The notes under the pieces were generated by a model that did no database searches, was not told the DNA's origin, and worked only from the letters and a program-made list of their open reading frames with translations. The translations under genes and the position numbers were made by a program. A DNA stretch of 64,000 bases, taken from contig DAHUYP010000064.1 of NCBI GenBank assembly GCA_027315105.1, forward strand, positions 1 to 64,000, written 5' to 3'. Position 1 is the first letter of the stretch; each line of letters begins with the position of its first letter. This DNA is from Gammaproteobacteria bacterium. Lineage in GTDB: Bacteria > Pseudomonadota > Gammaproteobacteria > Steroidobacterales > Steroidobacteraceae. Below are positions 47,577 to 57,500 of the stretch, piece after piece.

Positions 47577-50500
47577 TCACGCCGTCGTTGCCGCGGGCGA
47601 ATCGCGCCGCACCTCGGCCCACCATTTCCACAGCACATAGATGGCCGGATAGATCAGCAGCTCCAGCAGCGAGCTCGTGACGATGCCGCCGACCATCGGG
47701 GCGGCGATGCGCTTCATCACGTCGGAGCCGGTGCCGCGCGACCACATGATCGGCAGCAGACCCATCAGGATCGCGAACACGGTCATCATCTTGGGCCGCA
47801 CGCGCTGCACCGCCCCGTCCATGACGGCGTCCTGCAGATCGCTCAGGCCGTGCATGCGCCCCTCGCGCCGCCAGCGGTGATACGCGACATCCAGGTACAA
47901 CAGCATCACCATGCCGGTCTCGGCGTCCACACCGGCCAAGGCGATGATGCCCACCCAGACCGCGACGCTGAGGTGGTAGCCGAGCAGCCACAGCAGCAGG
48001 AACGCGCCGACCAGCGAGAACGGCACGGCGGTCAGTACGATCAGCACCTTGGCGAGCGAACGCGTATTGAGGTAGAGCAGCACGAAGATCAGGGCCAGCG
48101 TGACCGGAATGACGTACCTCAGGCGCTGCGCCGCGCGCTGCATGCCTTCGAACGCACCGCTCCATTCCAGCGTGTAGCCCGCGGGCAGCGGCACCATCTT
48201 CGCAACCGCCTGGCGGGCATCGTGCAGGTAACCGCCGGTGTCGCGGCCCGCGATGTCCACATAGACATAGCCCACCAACTGCGCCGCTTCGCTCCTGATC
48301 GAGCCGGGGCCGTCGGTGAAATGGATCTCGGCCAGCTCCTGCAGCGGCACTTGAGCTCCCGCCGGTGTGGCGACCAGTACGCGTTGCAACCTTGCCAGAT
48401 CGTCCCGCAGCTCGCGCCCGTAACGCACGTTCACCGGGAAGCGCCGGCGGCCTTCGATGGTCTGCGTGACGTTGGCCCCGCCCACGGCCGCCATGATGCT
48501 GTCCTCGACATCCGCCACCGACAGGCCATAGCGGGCGATCGCCTCGCGCCGGATGTCGAAGTCCAGGTAGTAGCCCTGGCTCACGCGCTCGGCGAAGGCG
48601 CTGCGCGTGCCGGGAACGGCATTCAGGGTTGTCTCCACCTGCGAGAGGATCTGCCCGATCACCGTAAGCTCCGGGCCGAACACCTTGACACCGATGGGGG
48701 TGCGTATGCCGGTCGACAGCATGTCGATGCGGCCCTTGATCGGCATGGTCCAGCTGTTGGTGAAGCCGGTCATCTGCGCGCGCAATGTCCGGTCCATCTC
48801 GGCGATCAACCTGTCGGGCGTCAGGCCCGGGCGCCACAGCGCCGCGTTCTTCAGGCTGATGACCGTTTCGACCATTTCGAGCGGCGCGGGGTCGGTGGCG
48901 GTGTCGGCGCGTCCGGCCTTGGCGAATACTCCCGCGACTTCGGGGATTGCCATCAGAATCCGGTCCTGCTCCTGGATCGCGCGCGCCATCGTCTGGATGG
49001 AGGCCCCGGGTAGCGTCGCCGGCATGTAGAGAATCGACTCTTCCCACAGCGGCGGCATGAACTCGCTGCCGAGCCGGTGGTAGATCGGCACGATCGCGGC
49101 GATCGCGAGCAGCGCCATGCCGATCATCGGGTAGCGCAGCTTCAATGCCCAGCGGGCGATGGGTTGGTAGACCCGCTTGAGCAGCCGGTTGAGGGGATTG
49201 CCATCCTCGGACGGGATGCGGCCTCGAATCAACAGCATCATCAGAAACGGGGTGACGGTGATCGACAGCAGCGCCGCGAACAGCATGCTGAGAGACTTGG
49301 TATAGGCGAGCGGCCTGAACAGCCGGCCCTCCTGGTCCTGAAGCGCGAACACCGGCAGGAAACTGACGGTGATGATCAGCAGCGAGAAGAACAACGAGGG
49401 CCCGACTTCCCTCGCGGCGTGGATCAACACTTCCAGGCGCGGGCGTCGCAACGCCGCGGGACTGGCCTGCTCGCGCTCGAGGTGCTTGAGGGAGTTCTCG
49501 ATCATCACGATGGCCGCATCCACCATCGCTCCAATGGCGATCGCGATGCCACCCAGGCTCATGATGTTGCTGCTCAGGCCGAGCCAGTGCATCGCCAGCA
49601 TGGCCATCAGCACCGCCAGCGGCAGGGTGATGATGGCGACCAGGGCGCTGCGCAAATGGAACAGGAAGACCAGGCAAACCAGACTGACGATGAGGCTCTC
49701 CTCGAGCAGTTTCTCGCGCAGGGTCTGCACCGAGTGCCGGATCAGCGCCGAGCGGTCGTAGGTCACCAGCAGCTGCACGCCTGCCGGCAGCGACGGCTGG
49801 ACTTGCTCCCGGATGACCTGCTTGACGCGATTCAGGACGTCGTAGACGCTCTCGCCGAAGCGCACCACGACGATGCCGCCGGCGGCATCACCCATGCCGT
49901 TGACGTCGATCACACCGCGCCGAATGTCCGGTCCGATCTGCACGAAGCCCACGTCCCGCACCAGAACCGGTGTGCCGTCGGGCCCCGCCCCCAAGGCCAC
50001 GGCCTCGATGTCGGCGGCGGTTCGAATGTAGCCTCGGCCGCGCACCATGTATTCCTTGCCGGTGAACTCCAATACCCGTCCGCCGACCTCCTGGTTGCCG
50101 CGGCGAATCTGCTCCACCACCTGGTTGATCGGGATCCTGTAGGCCAGCAGCTTGTTCGGGTCGATGGTGACCTGATACTGCTTGACGAAAGCTCCCACCG
50201 GCGCCACTTCCGCCACCCCGGGCACGGCGCGGATCTGGTACTGGACCTGCCAATCCTGCAGGGTGCGCAGGTCGGCCAGCGAATGCTTCCCCGAGGTGTC
50301 GATCAGGGCGTATTCAAGCGCCCAACCGACGCCGGTCGCATCCGGTCCGAGCCGTGGCGAGACGCCCTGCGGCAGCTTGCCGGCCATGCCGCTGAGGTAC
50401 TCGAGCACGCGGCTGCGCGCCCAGTACAGGTCCGTACCGTCCTCGAAGATGACGTACACCAGGGAGGAGCCGTAGAAGCTGTCGGCCCGCACCGCCTTGA

Positions 50501-50735
50501 CTCTGGGCGCGGACAGCAGCTGTGTGACGATCGGGTAGGTGATCTGATCTTCGATGACGTTCGGACTGCGGTCCTCCCAATCGGTCGCGACGATGACCTG
50601 CACGTCCGAGAGGTCGGGGATCGCATCCAGCGGCGTATGCCATGTCGCCCACAGCCCGCCACCGACGATCGCAAGGCTCAGCAGCAGCACGAAGAAAGGA
50701 TTGCGAGCGCTCCACTCGATGATGCGGGCGATCAT
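47577..50735 (-). CDS. cusA: CusA-type copper/silver RND efflux pump
   Basis: Inner-membrane proton-driven heavy-metal RND transporter of 1052 residues with twelve predicted TM helices and two large periplasmic loops. Methionines expected in the Cu(I)/Ag(I) path of CusA are present in the right contexts: YMPATLPG, PLEMVET and RIDMLSTGI. The proton-relay helix reads GGIAIAIGAMVDAAIVMIEN; the usual second segment is GIIALAGVDAETGMVM. The start overlaps the cusB stop (ATGA at 50732-50735). It works with CusB and the outer-membrane factor encoded upstream. No CusF or CusRS pair is in the window. Confidence 0.94.
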   Translation of the reverse strand: MIARIIEWSARNPFFVLLLSLAIVGGGLWATWHTPLDAIPDLSDVQVIVATDWEDRSPNVIEDQITYPIVTQLLSAPRVKAVRADSFYGSSLVYVIFEDGTDLYWARSRVLEYLSGMAGKLPQGVSPRLGPDATGVGWALEYALIDTSGKHSLADLRTLQDWQVQYQIRAVPGVAEVAPVGAFVKQYQVTIDPNKLLAYRIPINQVVEQIRRGNQEVGGRVLEFTGKEYMVRGRGYIRTAADIEAVALGAGPDGTPVLVRDVGFVQIGPDIRRGVIDVNGMGDAAGGIVVVRFGESVYDVLNRVKQVIREQVQPSLPAGVQLLVTYDRSALIRHSVQTLREKLLEESLIVSLVCLVFLFHLRSALVAIITLPLAVLMAMLAMHWLGLSSNIMSLGGIAIAIGAMVDAAIVMIENSLKHLEREQASPAALRRPRLEVLIHAAREVGPSLFFSLLIITVSFLPVFALQDQEGRLFRPLAYTKSLSMLFAALLSITVTPFLMMLLIRGRIPSEDGNPLNRLLKRVYQPIARWALKLRYPMIGMALLAIAAIVPIYHRLGSEFMPPLWEESILYMPATLPGASIQTMARAIQEQDRILMAIPEVAGVFAKAGRADTATDPAPLEMVETVISLKNAALWRPGLTPDRLIAEMDRTLRAQMTGFTNSWTMPIKGRIDMLSTGIRTPIGVKVFGPELTVIGQILSQVETTLNAVPGTRSAFAERVSQGYYLDFDIRREAIARYGLSVADVEDSIMAAVGGANVTQTIEGRRRFPVNVRYGRELRDDLARLQRVLVATPAGAQVPLQELAEIHFTDGPGSIRSEAAQLVGYVYVDIAGRDTGGYLHDARQAVAKMVPLPAGYTLEWSGAFEGMQRAAQRLRYVIPVTLALIFVLLYLNTRSLAKVLIVLTAVPFSLVGAFLLLWLLGYHLSVAVWVGIIALAGVDAETGMVMLLYLDVAYHRWRREGRMHGLSDLQDAVMDGAVQRVRPKMMTVFAILMGLLPIMWSRGTGSDVMKRIAAPMVGGIVTSSLLELLIYPAIYVLWKWWAEVRRDSPAATTA

Positions 50736-51973
50736 GGTCGCTCTGGGGCGGGCCGCTGGCCGCTCGTCGACCCGGCGTCCATCCCCGGCATGCCCGCCAT
50801 GCCGCCGGCGCCGGCCTCCAGCCGGCTCTCCGAATCGATCAGGAAGTTGGCGGACGTCACCACCGTATCGCCGGCTTGCAGCCCTTCGAGGATCTGGAAG
50901 CGATCCGCGAACCGCACCGGATTGATCTTCACCTGCACCGGCACGAAGCGGTCGGCGGCAACCGCGCGAAAGGCGATGTCACGCTCACCGGTACGAATGA
51001 CGGCCGAGGCGGGAACGGTCAGACCGGTTCCCATCGCGTGCGTGATGGTGACGTCGCCAAACATACCGGGGCGCAATTGGCCCGCGGAATTGCGCAGCTC
51101 AATGCGCACCTGCACGGAGCGCGACCTTTCGTCGACCACCGGATCGATGAACACGACCCTGCCCGTGAGCTGATGCAGCGGCAGCGACGCAAACGACACG
51201 CTGACGGGCATGCCGAGCGCGACATGCGGCAATTCGTACTCGAACACCTTCGCCTGCACCCACACCTTCGACAGATCGGCAACCACGTACAGGTCGTTCT
51301 GGGGCGTGACGTACTGGCCCTCGAACGCCTGCTTTTCCAGCACGGTGCCGGAGAGCGGGCTGCGCAGAGTCAGCGCCTTGCGCGGCTCGCCGCCTTTCTC
51401 GAGCGCATCGATCTCGTCCTTGGGTACGTCCCACAGCTCCAGGCGCCGGCGTGCGGTTCGCACGACGGTCTGCTGGTCCCCGACCTCATCCAGCCCGGAC
51501 CTGGCGGCCTGCAGCGCCGAGAGATATTCGCGTTGCGCCGAAAAGAACGCCGGACTGTAGATCGTGAGCATCGGGTCGCCGGCCCTGACCTTCTGGCCCG
51601 TGAAGGAGACGTAGAGCTTCTCGACCCAGCCTTCGGTCTTCAGGTGGACGTGCGCAATCCTGGTCTCATCGGGCTGCACGATACCGACGGTCCGGATCGT
51701 CATTCGCAGGGCCGTGCGTTCCGCCGTTCCGAGGGTGACGCCGATGCGTTGCTGCACGGCCGGCGAAATGCTGACCGCCGCGTGGTCCGCGGGTGTCGGG
51801 GCGCCGGCCGCGGGGGCGGTGGCCGGCGCCGGCATGTCCATGCCGGGCATCGACATGCCGGGCGGCATGTCCGCCGTCGCGCCCGTCTGAGCGTGAGCAT
51901 GCAGTACGACGCCGAGGGCCGCGGCCGCGGCCAACGCCAATCCAAGCGATCCTCGATATGCGCACGCTGGCAT
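50732..51973 (-). CDS. cusB: CusB-type periplasmic adaptor protein
   Basis: Membrane-fusion protein of 413 residues linking the RND pump to the outer-membrane channel. A signal sequence (about 1-29, LGLALAAAAALGVVLHAHA) is followed by a Met-rich segment MPPGMSMPGMDMP, which fits Cu(I)/Ag(I) capture. Then come barrel-sandwich/lipoyl halves around a helical hairpin (KTEGWVEKLYVSFTGQKV; ALTLRSPLSGTVLEKQAFEG shown in part), and beta-barrel and membrane-proximal domains. A second Met-rich motif, GGMAGMPGMDAG, is at the C-terminus. It is the middle gene of the operon. Confidence 0.93.
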   Translation of the reverse strand: MPACAYRGSLGLALAAAAALGVVLHAHAQTGATADMPPGMSMPGMDMPAPATAPAAGAPTPADHAAVSISPAVQQRIGVTLGTAERTALRMTIRTVGIVQPDETRIAHVHLKTEGWVEKLYVSFTGQKVRAGDPMLTIYSPAFFSAQREYLSALQAARSGLDEVGDQQTVVRTARRRLELWDVPKDEIDALEKGGEPRKALTLRSPLSGTVLEKQAFEGQYVTPQNDLYVVADLSKVWVQAKVFEYELPHVALGMPVSVSFASLPLHQLTGRVVFIDPVVDERSRSVQVRIELRNSAGQLRPGMFGDVTITHAMGTGLTVPASAVIRTGERDIAFRAVAADRFVPVQVKINPVRFADRFQILEGLQAGDTVVTSANFLIDSESRLEAGAGGMAGMPGMDAGSTSGQRPAPERP

Positions 51974-51997
51974 GCAGACTCCTCGGGTACCGTCGGG

Positions 51998-53500
51998 CTA
52001 TCGGGCCGGCGGCGCGGCCGCTCGGACCCGGGCAACCGGCGGTTGGCCCAGCGTCTCGATATCCACACCCGCAAGCGCCTCGAGCTCGGCCAGACGCTGT
52101 TCGCGTTCGACCTGGGATTGGGCCATCGTCCGGCGAACCGTCAGCAACATTCGTTCGCTGTCGATGAGGTCGGCGAAACCGATCGTGCCCGCGGCGTAGG
52201 CATCGCGGGAATTGGCCACCAGCTGCTCGGTGGCCGGCACCACACGCTGGCGGAAGAACCCCGTCCGTCGCTCGGCATCGCGCATCAGATACAGGCTCGC
52301 GACGAAGCCCGCGGCGCGTTCCCGCCGGGTCTGCCGCAGCACGGCCTCCGAGGATCGAGCCATGGACTGCGCTTCATCGATCGCAGCGCGGATCGCCGGT
52401 ACCTTCGTGGGCAGCATCAGCATGGTGCCGAGCGACTGGGAAAGACTGCCGTTGATGCTTCCCGAGGGACTGATATCCGGCAAATACGCCAGCCTCGCGA
52501 GCTCCATGGCGTCCTGGCGTCCGGCCACCTGCTGGGCGAGCGCCGCGAGCTCGGGGTTCTGCGCGACGGCCACGGCAATGAGCCGTGAATCGTCGGCGGC
52601 AACGAGGCGCGGTGCGGGCAGATGCGGCGGCAGTCCCAGCGGCGCATCGGCATCGCGGGCGAGCATCCCATTGAGCGTGCCGCGCAGCGAGCTCGCCTTG
52701 GCCTGCAGGCCCGCCAGGTCGTCTTCCACGGTCCGTGCCTCGATCAGCGCCTTGAGCAGATCCTGCAGCGGACCGCCCGCCTGAGCGCGGTCGGCGGCCG
52801 AGTCCGACAGCAGCTCCAGGAGCTTCAGATTCTCGCGCTCGATGCGAATGAGCTCCTCGGTCAGCGACAGGTCCAGATACGCGGACAGCACCTTGCGCTG
52901 CAGCTCGAATTTGATCGCCCGGAACTTCTCGCCCGCTTCTCGCGCCGCATCCAGCGCGACCTGCCCGGCGGCGCGCACTTTCACCGGCAGCGACAGATCC
53001 ATCGCAGGATCGAAGCCGGCGCCGAAGGTGGTGCGGTTCCAGGATTTCATGCTGCCCGGCGAGAACAGGTAGCTGAAGCTCAGCGCGACGTTGCTGTTGG
53101 GCCAGGTCGCGGCCTGGTCGATGCGCGCCAGCGCCGCCTTCCACTCGAAATAGGCGGACTCCAGTTCGCCGTTGGCGAGGAACGCGCGACTGAGCACGTC
53201 GCGCCAATCCGCTGCCGCTGGAAGCGCCGGCAACTGCCGCGCCTCCAACCTCGGCTCAAAAGGCGGCGCGGCCAGCCGCAGGCTCGCGCGCTGCTGTTGC
53301 GCGCCCTGCGGGGCAAGAACGCAGCCGGCCAGGCCGAGCCCGATCGCCACGCCCACCGCGAGCGCGAGCGCACGGCGAGCCGCGGCCGCACGGGCCCGGC
53401 CGGCCGGCGCTGCGCCAGCGGCAGACTGAAGCACTGGCGACTCGCGCGCGCCAGGGTCGGCGCTCGAGTTGGCTGCAATTGGCGCTGCGCGTACGACCAT
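51998..53500 (-). CDS. cusC: TolC/CusC-type outer-membrane efflux lipoprotein
   Basis: Outer-membrane factor of 500 residues from the ATG at 53500. A lipobox (LGLAGC) sits near residue 59 behind an unusually long, Ala/Arg-rich N-terminus, so the true start may be later (a GTG near 53443) or earlier (ATG 53530 with AGGA upstream). Two repeats of the OEP domain (about 100-290 and 310-490) supply the helical barrel: FYWK-like FEWKAALARIDQAATWPNSN, then the YLFSPG region and the C-terminal DLIDSERMLLTVRRT helix. First gene of the cusCBA operon; the adaptor follows after 24 bases. Confidence 0.9.
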   Translation of the reverse strand: MVVRAAPIAANSSADPGARESPVLQSAAGAAPAGRARAAAARRALALAVGVAIGLGLAGCVLAPQGAQQQRASLRLAAPPFEPRLEARQLPALPAAADWRDVLSRAFLANGELESAYFEWKAALARIDQAATWPNSNVALSFSYLFSPGSMKSWNRTTFGAGFDPAMDLSLPVKVRAAGQVALDAAREAGEKFRAIKFELQRKVLSAYLDLSLTEELIRIERENLKLLELLSDSAADRAQAGGPLQDLLKALIEARTVEDDLAGLQAKASSLRGTLNGMLARDADAPLGLPPHLPAPRLVAADDSRLIAVAVAQNPELAALAQQVAGRQDAMELARLAYLPDISPSGSINGSLSQSLGTMLMLPTKVPAIRAAIDEAQSMARSSEAVLRQTRRERAAGFVASLYLMRDAERRTGFFRQRVVPATEQLVANSRDAYAAGTIGFADLIDSERMLLTVRRTMAQSQVEREQRLAELEALAGVDIETLGQPPVARVRAAAPPAR

Positions 53501-53656
53501 GCCCGCCCTGCGGTGAGAACTTGCCGGCATCTTACTGTCCTGCGGCAGGCAGCGGAATGCGCTCTTCCACCCAGACCCCGTCCGCCGGCGCAATTTGACA
53601 GCCATCCGCGATGCCGACATCTTGACCGGCGCCTGAGCTGCAAACTCGCGGAGCCG

Positions 53657-54019
53657 ATCGCGCAAATCCTGGCCGATATCGTCCTGCTCGCGCACGTGAG
53701 CTTCGTGCTGTTCGTCGTGTGCGGCGGCTTGCTGGCGCTGCGCTGGCGCTGGCTGATCTGGCTGCATCTGCCGGCGGCGCTGTGGGGCGCCGCGATCGAA
53801 TTCGGCGGCTGGATCTGCCCGCTGACGCCACTCGAGAACCGGCTGCGCGCAGCCGCCGGCGAGGGCACCTACGCCGGGGATTTCATCGCCCATTACCTGA
53901 GCGCCGCGCTCTATCCCGCCGGGCTGACGCGCGCCGCGCAGATCGGGCTCGGAGCGCTGGTGGTGGCGCTCAACCTGCTCGCCTACGGGCTGGTGTGGCG
54001 CCGCCGCCGCCGCCGCTAG
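53657..54019 (+). CDS. DUF2784-family membrane protein, start codon unclear
   Basis: About 120 residues with three or four membrane helices: LADIVLLAHVSFVLFVVCGG, LIWLHLPAALWGAAIEFGGW, and a final LGALVVALNLLAYGLVW. The segment GGWICPLTPLENRLR plus FIAHYLSAALYPAGLTRAAQ is the DUF2784 pattern. No ATG, GTG or TTG lies near the expected start. ATC at 53657 or 53666 and CTG at 53669 are candidates; GGAG at 53650 sits upstream. The first standard in-frame start is a GTG far upstream at 53513. Ends in a run of arginines one base before queF stops (convergent). Function unknown. Confidence 0.65.
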   Translation: MAQILADIVLLAHVSFVLFVVCGGLLALRWRWLIWLHLPAALWGAAIEFGGWICPLTPLENRLRAAAGEGTYAGDFIAHYLSAALYPAGLTRAAQIGLGALVVALNLLAYGLVWRRRRRR

Positions 54020-54409
54020 TCAGGGCAGCGTCACGGCCGGCGCCGGGTGCCAGCCGGGCGCGCGGCGCTCGGCGATCACGCTGGTGTAAATGCCGCCTCG
54101 CACGTTGAAGCGCGCGGTCAGGCGCATGAAACGCGGCGCGATCGCGCGCGCCAGATGGTCGATGATCTCGTTGGTGACCGCCTCATGGAAGCTGCCGCGG
54201 CCGCGAAACGACCAGATGTAGAGCTTGAGCGCCTTGAGTTCGATGCACAGGCGGTCGGGCACGTACTCGAGCTCGAGCGTGGCGAAGTCCGGCTGGCCTG
54301 TCTTCGGACACAGACAGGTGAACTCCGGGATGCTCATGCGGATGGTGTAATCCTGCTCGAGGGCCGGATTGGCGAAGGTCTCGATCGCGGTGGATGGCTG
54401 GGTCGGCAT
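54020..54409 (-). CDS. queF: 7-cyano-7-deazaguanine reductase QueF (short form)
   Basis: NADPH-dependent nitrile reductase that makes preQ1 for queuosine. 129 residues, the unimodular type (T-fold). Catalytic Cys in [11 protein letters not shown], substrate Glu region [10 protein letters not shown], and the family motif [13 protein letters not shown] (here Ala instead of the usual Ser). The ATG at 54409 fits typical starts ([17 protein letters not shown]); a GTG at 54442 would extend it by 11 residues. Neither has a clear ribosome site. It is divergent from smc. Confidence 0.93.
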   Translation of the reverse strand: MPTQPSTAIETFANPALEQDYTIRMSIPEFTCLCPKTGQPDFATLELEYVPDRLCIELKALKLYIWSFRGRGSFHEAVTNEIIDHLARAIAPRFMRLTARFNVRGGIYTSVIAERRAPGWHPAPAVTLP

Positions 54410-54522
54410 CGGCTGGGTCGATCTGCGTCGAAAGCGGGGCACGGATAATCTACACTAGCGCCGCTCCAGAGCGCCAAGCGGTTCGCACCCCGGCACATTC
54501 CGAGGCACACCCCAGGACGTCA

Positions 54523-57500
54523 ATGCGGCTCAACAAGATCAGGCTCGCCGGCTTCAAGTCCTTCGTCGATCCGACGGCCGTGCATTTCCCGGGCAACCTC
54601 ACCGGTGTGGTCGGCCCGAACGGCTGCGGCAAGTCCAACATCATCGACGCGGTGCGCTGGGTCATGGGCGAGCTGTCGGCGCGACACCTGCGCGGGGACT
54701 CGATGGCCGACGTCGTCTTCAATGGCTCGAGCGCCCGCAAGCCGGTCGGCACGGCCTCGGTCGAGCTGATGTTCGACAACAGCGACGGCAAGATCGGCGG
54801 AGCCTACGCCGGCTACAGCGAGATCTCGCTCAAGCGCGCGGTCTCGCGCGACGGCAGCTCGGCCTATTTCATCAACGGCGGGCGTTGCCGGCGCAAGGAC
54901 ATCACGCAGCTGTTCCTCGGTACCGGCCTGGGTTCGCGCAGTTACGCCATCATCGAGCAGGGCATGATCTCGCGCGTGATCGAGGCGCGCCATGACGACA
55001 TGCGCGCGTTCATCGAGGAAGCCGCCGGCATCTCGCTCTACAAGGAGCGGCGGCGCGAGACCGAAATGCGCATCGCCGATACGCGCGAGAACCTGGCGCG
55101 GCTGCAGGACCTGCGCGACGAAGTTGACAAGCAGATCCGCCACCTGCAGCGCCAGGCCAACACCGCCCGGCGCTACCAGGAGCTCAAGGCTCAGGAGCGC
55201 ACCCTGACCGCCGAGCTGCTGGCATTGCGTCTGCGCGAGCTTGACAGCGGCGCCGCGGTGCAGGACGGCACGGTGCGCGAGTGCGAGCTGGCGATGCAGC
55301 AGGCGCTCGCCGAGCAGCGTTCCGCCGAGGCGGCGATCGAGAAGCAGCGCGAGTTCGCAGGCGAGCTCGGTGCGGCGGTGCAGCGCGTGCAGGGGCGCTA
55401 CTACGAGCTCGGGGCGGAGGTCACGCGCACCGAGGAGAACATCCGCTATACGCGCGAGCGACGCGAGCGCGCGCGCACCGAGCTGTCGCAGACCAACGCC
55501 AACCTCGGCACGCTGGCGCAGCAGATCGTGCGCGACGAAGAGCAGCTCGCGAGCCTGCGGGCCGAGCTCGCCGAGCTCGAGCCGCTGGTCGAGGCGCGCC
55601 GCCACAGCGAGCAGCTGGCCGCCTCGGCGCTGGCCGAGGCGGAAGCCGAGCTCGCCGGCTGGCAGCAGCGCTGGGAGACGTTCAACCGCGAGCTCGGCGC
55701 CGCGACGCAGAGCTCGCAGGTGGAGGCGGCGCGCATCGAGCAGCTCGAGAGCCAGCGTCACCGCCTGCAGGCGCAGGCCGACCGCCTGAGCCTGGAGCTC
55801 GAGGCGCTGGCCTCGCAGCAGGCCGAGGCGCCGATCGCAGGCTTGAGCGAACGCGAAGCGGTCTCGCGGGGCGCGGCCGAGACCCTCGGCCGCGAGCTCG
55901 ATGCGGCGCTATCGGAGCTGCAGGCGCTGCGCTCGGCGACCATGCGAACCGACTCCCAGCTCGAGCAGCTGCGGCGCGAGCGCGAGCAGGCGCGTTCGGA
56001 GCTGCTGTCGCTCGAGGCCCTGCAGAAGGCGGCGCTGCGTGAGAAGAACGCGCGCGCCGGCGCCTGGCTGTCGGATCTCGCAGGCGCGGCGGGCAGGCCG
56101 CGCCTGGCGGAGGCGATCGAGGTCGGATCCGGCTGGGAGCGCGCGGTCGAGACCGTCCTCGGTGACTACCTCGAGGCAGTGGGGGTGGATGGGCTCGATG
56201 CGCTCGAGCAGACCCTGCCGGCGCTCGATGCCGGCAGCCTGAGCTTCTACGAGCGCTCGGCGGCGAGCGCCGCGGCGCCGGCGGGAACCCTGGCGGCGCA
56301 GGTCAGCGGACCGCAGGCGGTGCGCGCGCTGCTCGAGCGCGTGCACACCGCACCCTCGCTGGCTGCTGCGTTGCGACAGCGCTCGCAGCTCGCGGCCGGA
56401 GAATCGCTGATCACGGCGGCCGGCGAATGGGTCGGGCGCGACTGGCTGCGCGTCAATCGCGGCGGCGACGTGCATGCCGGAGTGCTGGAACGCGAGCACC
56501 GGCTGAAGGGATTGCGCGAGCGCTGCGCGGCCGCCGACGAGCGCGTGCGCTCGCTCGAGCAGCAGATGGCTGCGCTGCGCGCGCAGGTGAGCGCGGCGGA
56601 ACAGCGCCGCGATGCGGCCCAGACCCATATCCAGAGCGCGCACCGCGAGCATGCCGAGCTGCGCGGCCAACTCGAGGCGCTCAAGGCGCGGCTGGAGGCG
56701 GCGGCGCTGCGGCGCGCGCGCATCGAGGCCGAGCAGGCCGAAGTCGCGCTCGACGCGGCGCGCTCGCAGGAGAGCCTGGCGCGTGCGCGCGCCGCGCATG
56801 AGGGCGCGATGGACGAGCTGGCACGGCTCGACGAGCAGCGCCTCGCGCTCGAGGACGAGCGCGAGCTGCGGCGCGAGCAGGCGGGGAGCGCCCGCCAGCG
56901 TGCCCAGGGCGCGCAGCGCGAGCTGCACGACGGCCTGATCCGCCTCGAGAGCCGGCGCTCGGCCCAGGGCTCGATGGCCGCCGCGCTCAGCCGCATGCTC
57001 GAGCAGCGTGCGGCGCTGCAGGCGCAACGCGCGAGCCTCGAGAGCACGCTGGCCGACGGCGATGCGCCGATCGCGGAGCTGGAAGTGCGGCTGCAGGACC
57101 ATCTGGCGCGGCGCCTGGAGGTCGAGGCCGAGCTGGCAAGTTGGCGCCGGCAGCTCGAGGACTGCGAGCACGAGCTGCATGCGCTCGAGCAGCGGCGGCT
57201 GGCGGCCGAGGAGCGCGTCAACGCGGCGCGCGAGGCGATGGAGCAGGCGCGCCTCGCGGCGCAGGAGTCGCGCGTGCGGCGCGAAGCCCTGCTCGAGCAG
57301 TTCGCGCACACCCGCTGCGAGCTCGAGGCGGTGCTGGCCAATCTGAGCGCCGAGGCGCAGATCGAGGCGTGGGAGCAGCGGCTCACCGAGCTGCGCGGCG
57401 ACATCGAGCGGCTCGGCCAGGTCAATCTGGCCGCGATCGACGAGCTGGCGGAGCAGACCGAGCGCAAGAGCTATCTCGACCGCCAGTTCACCGACGTCAG

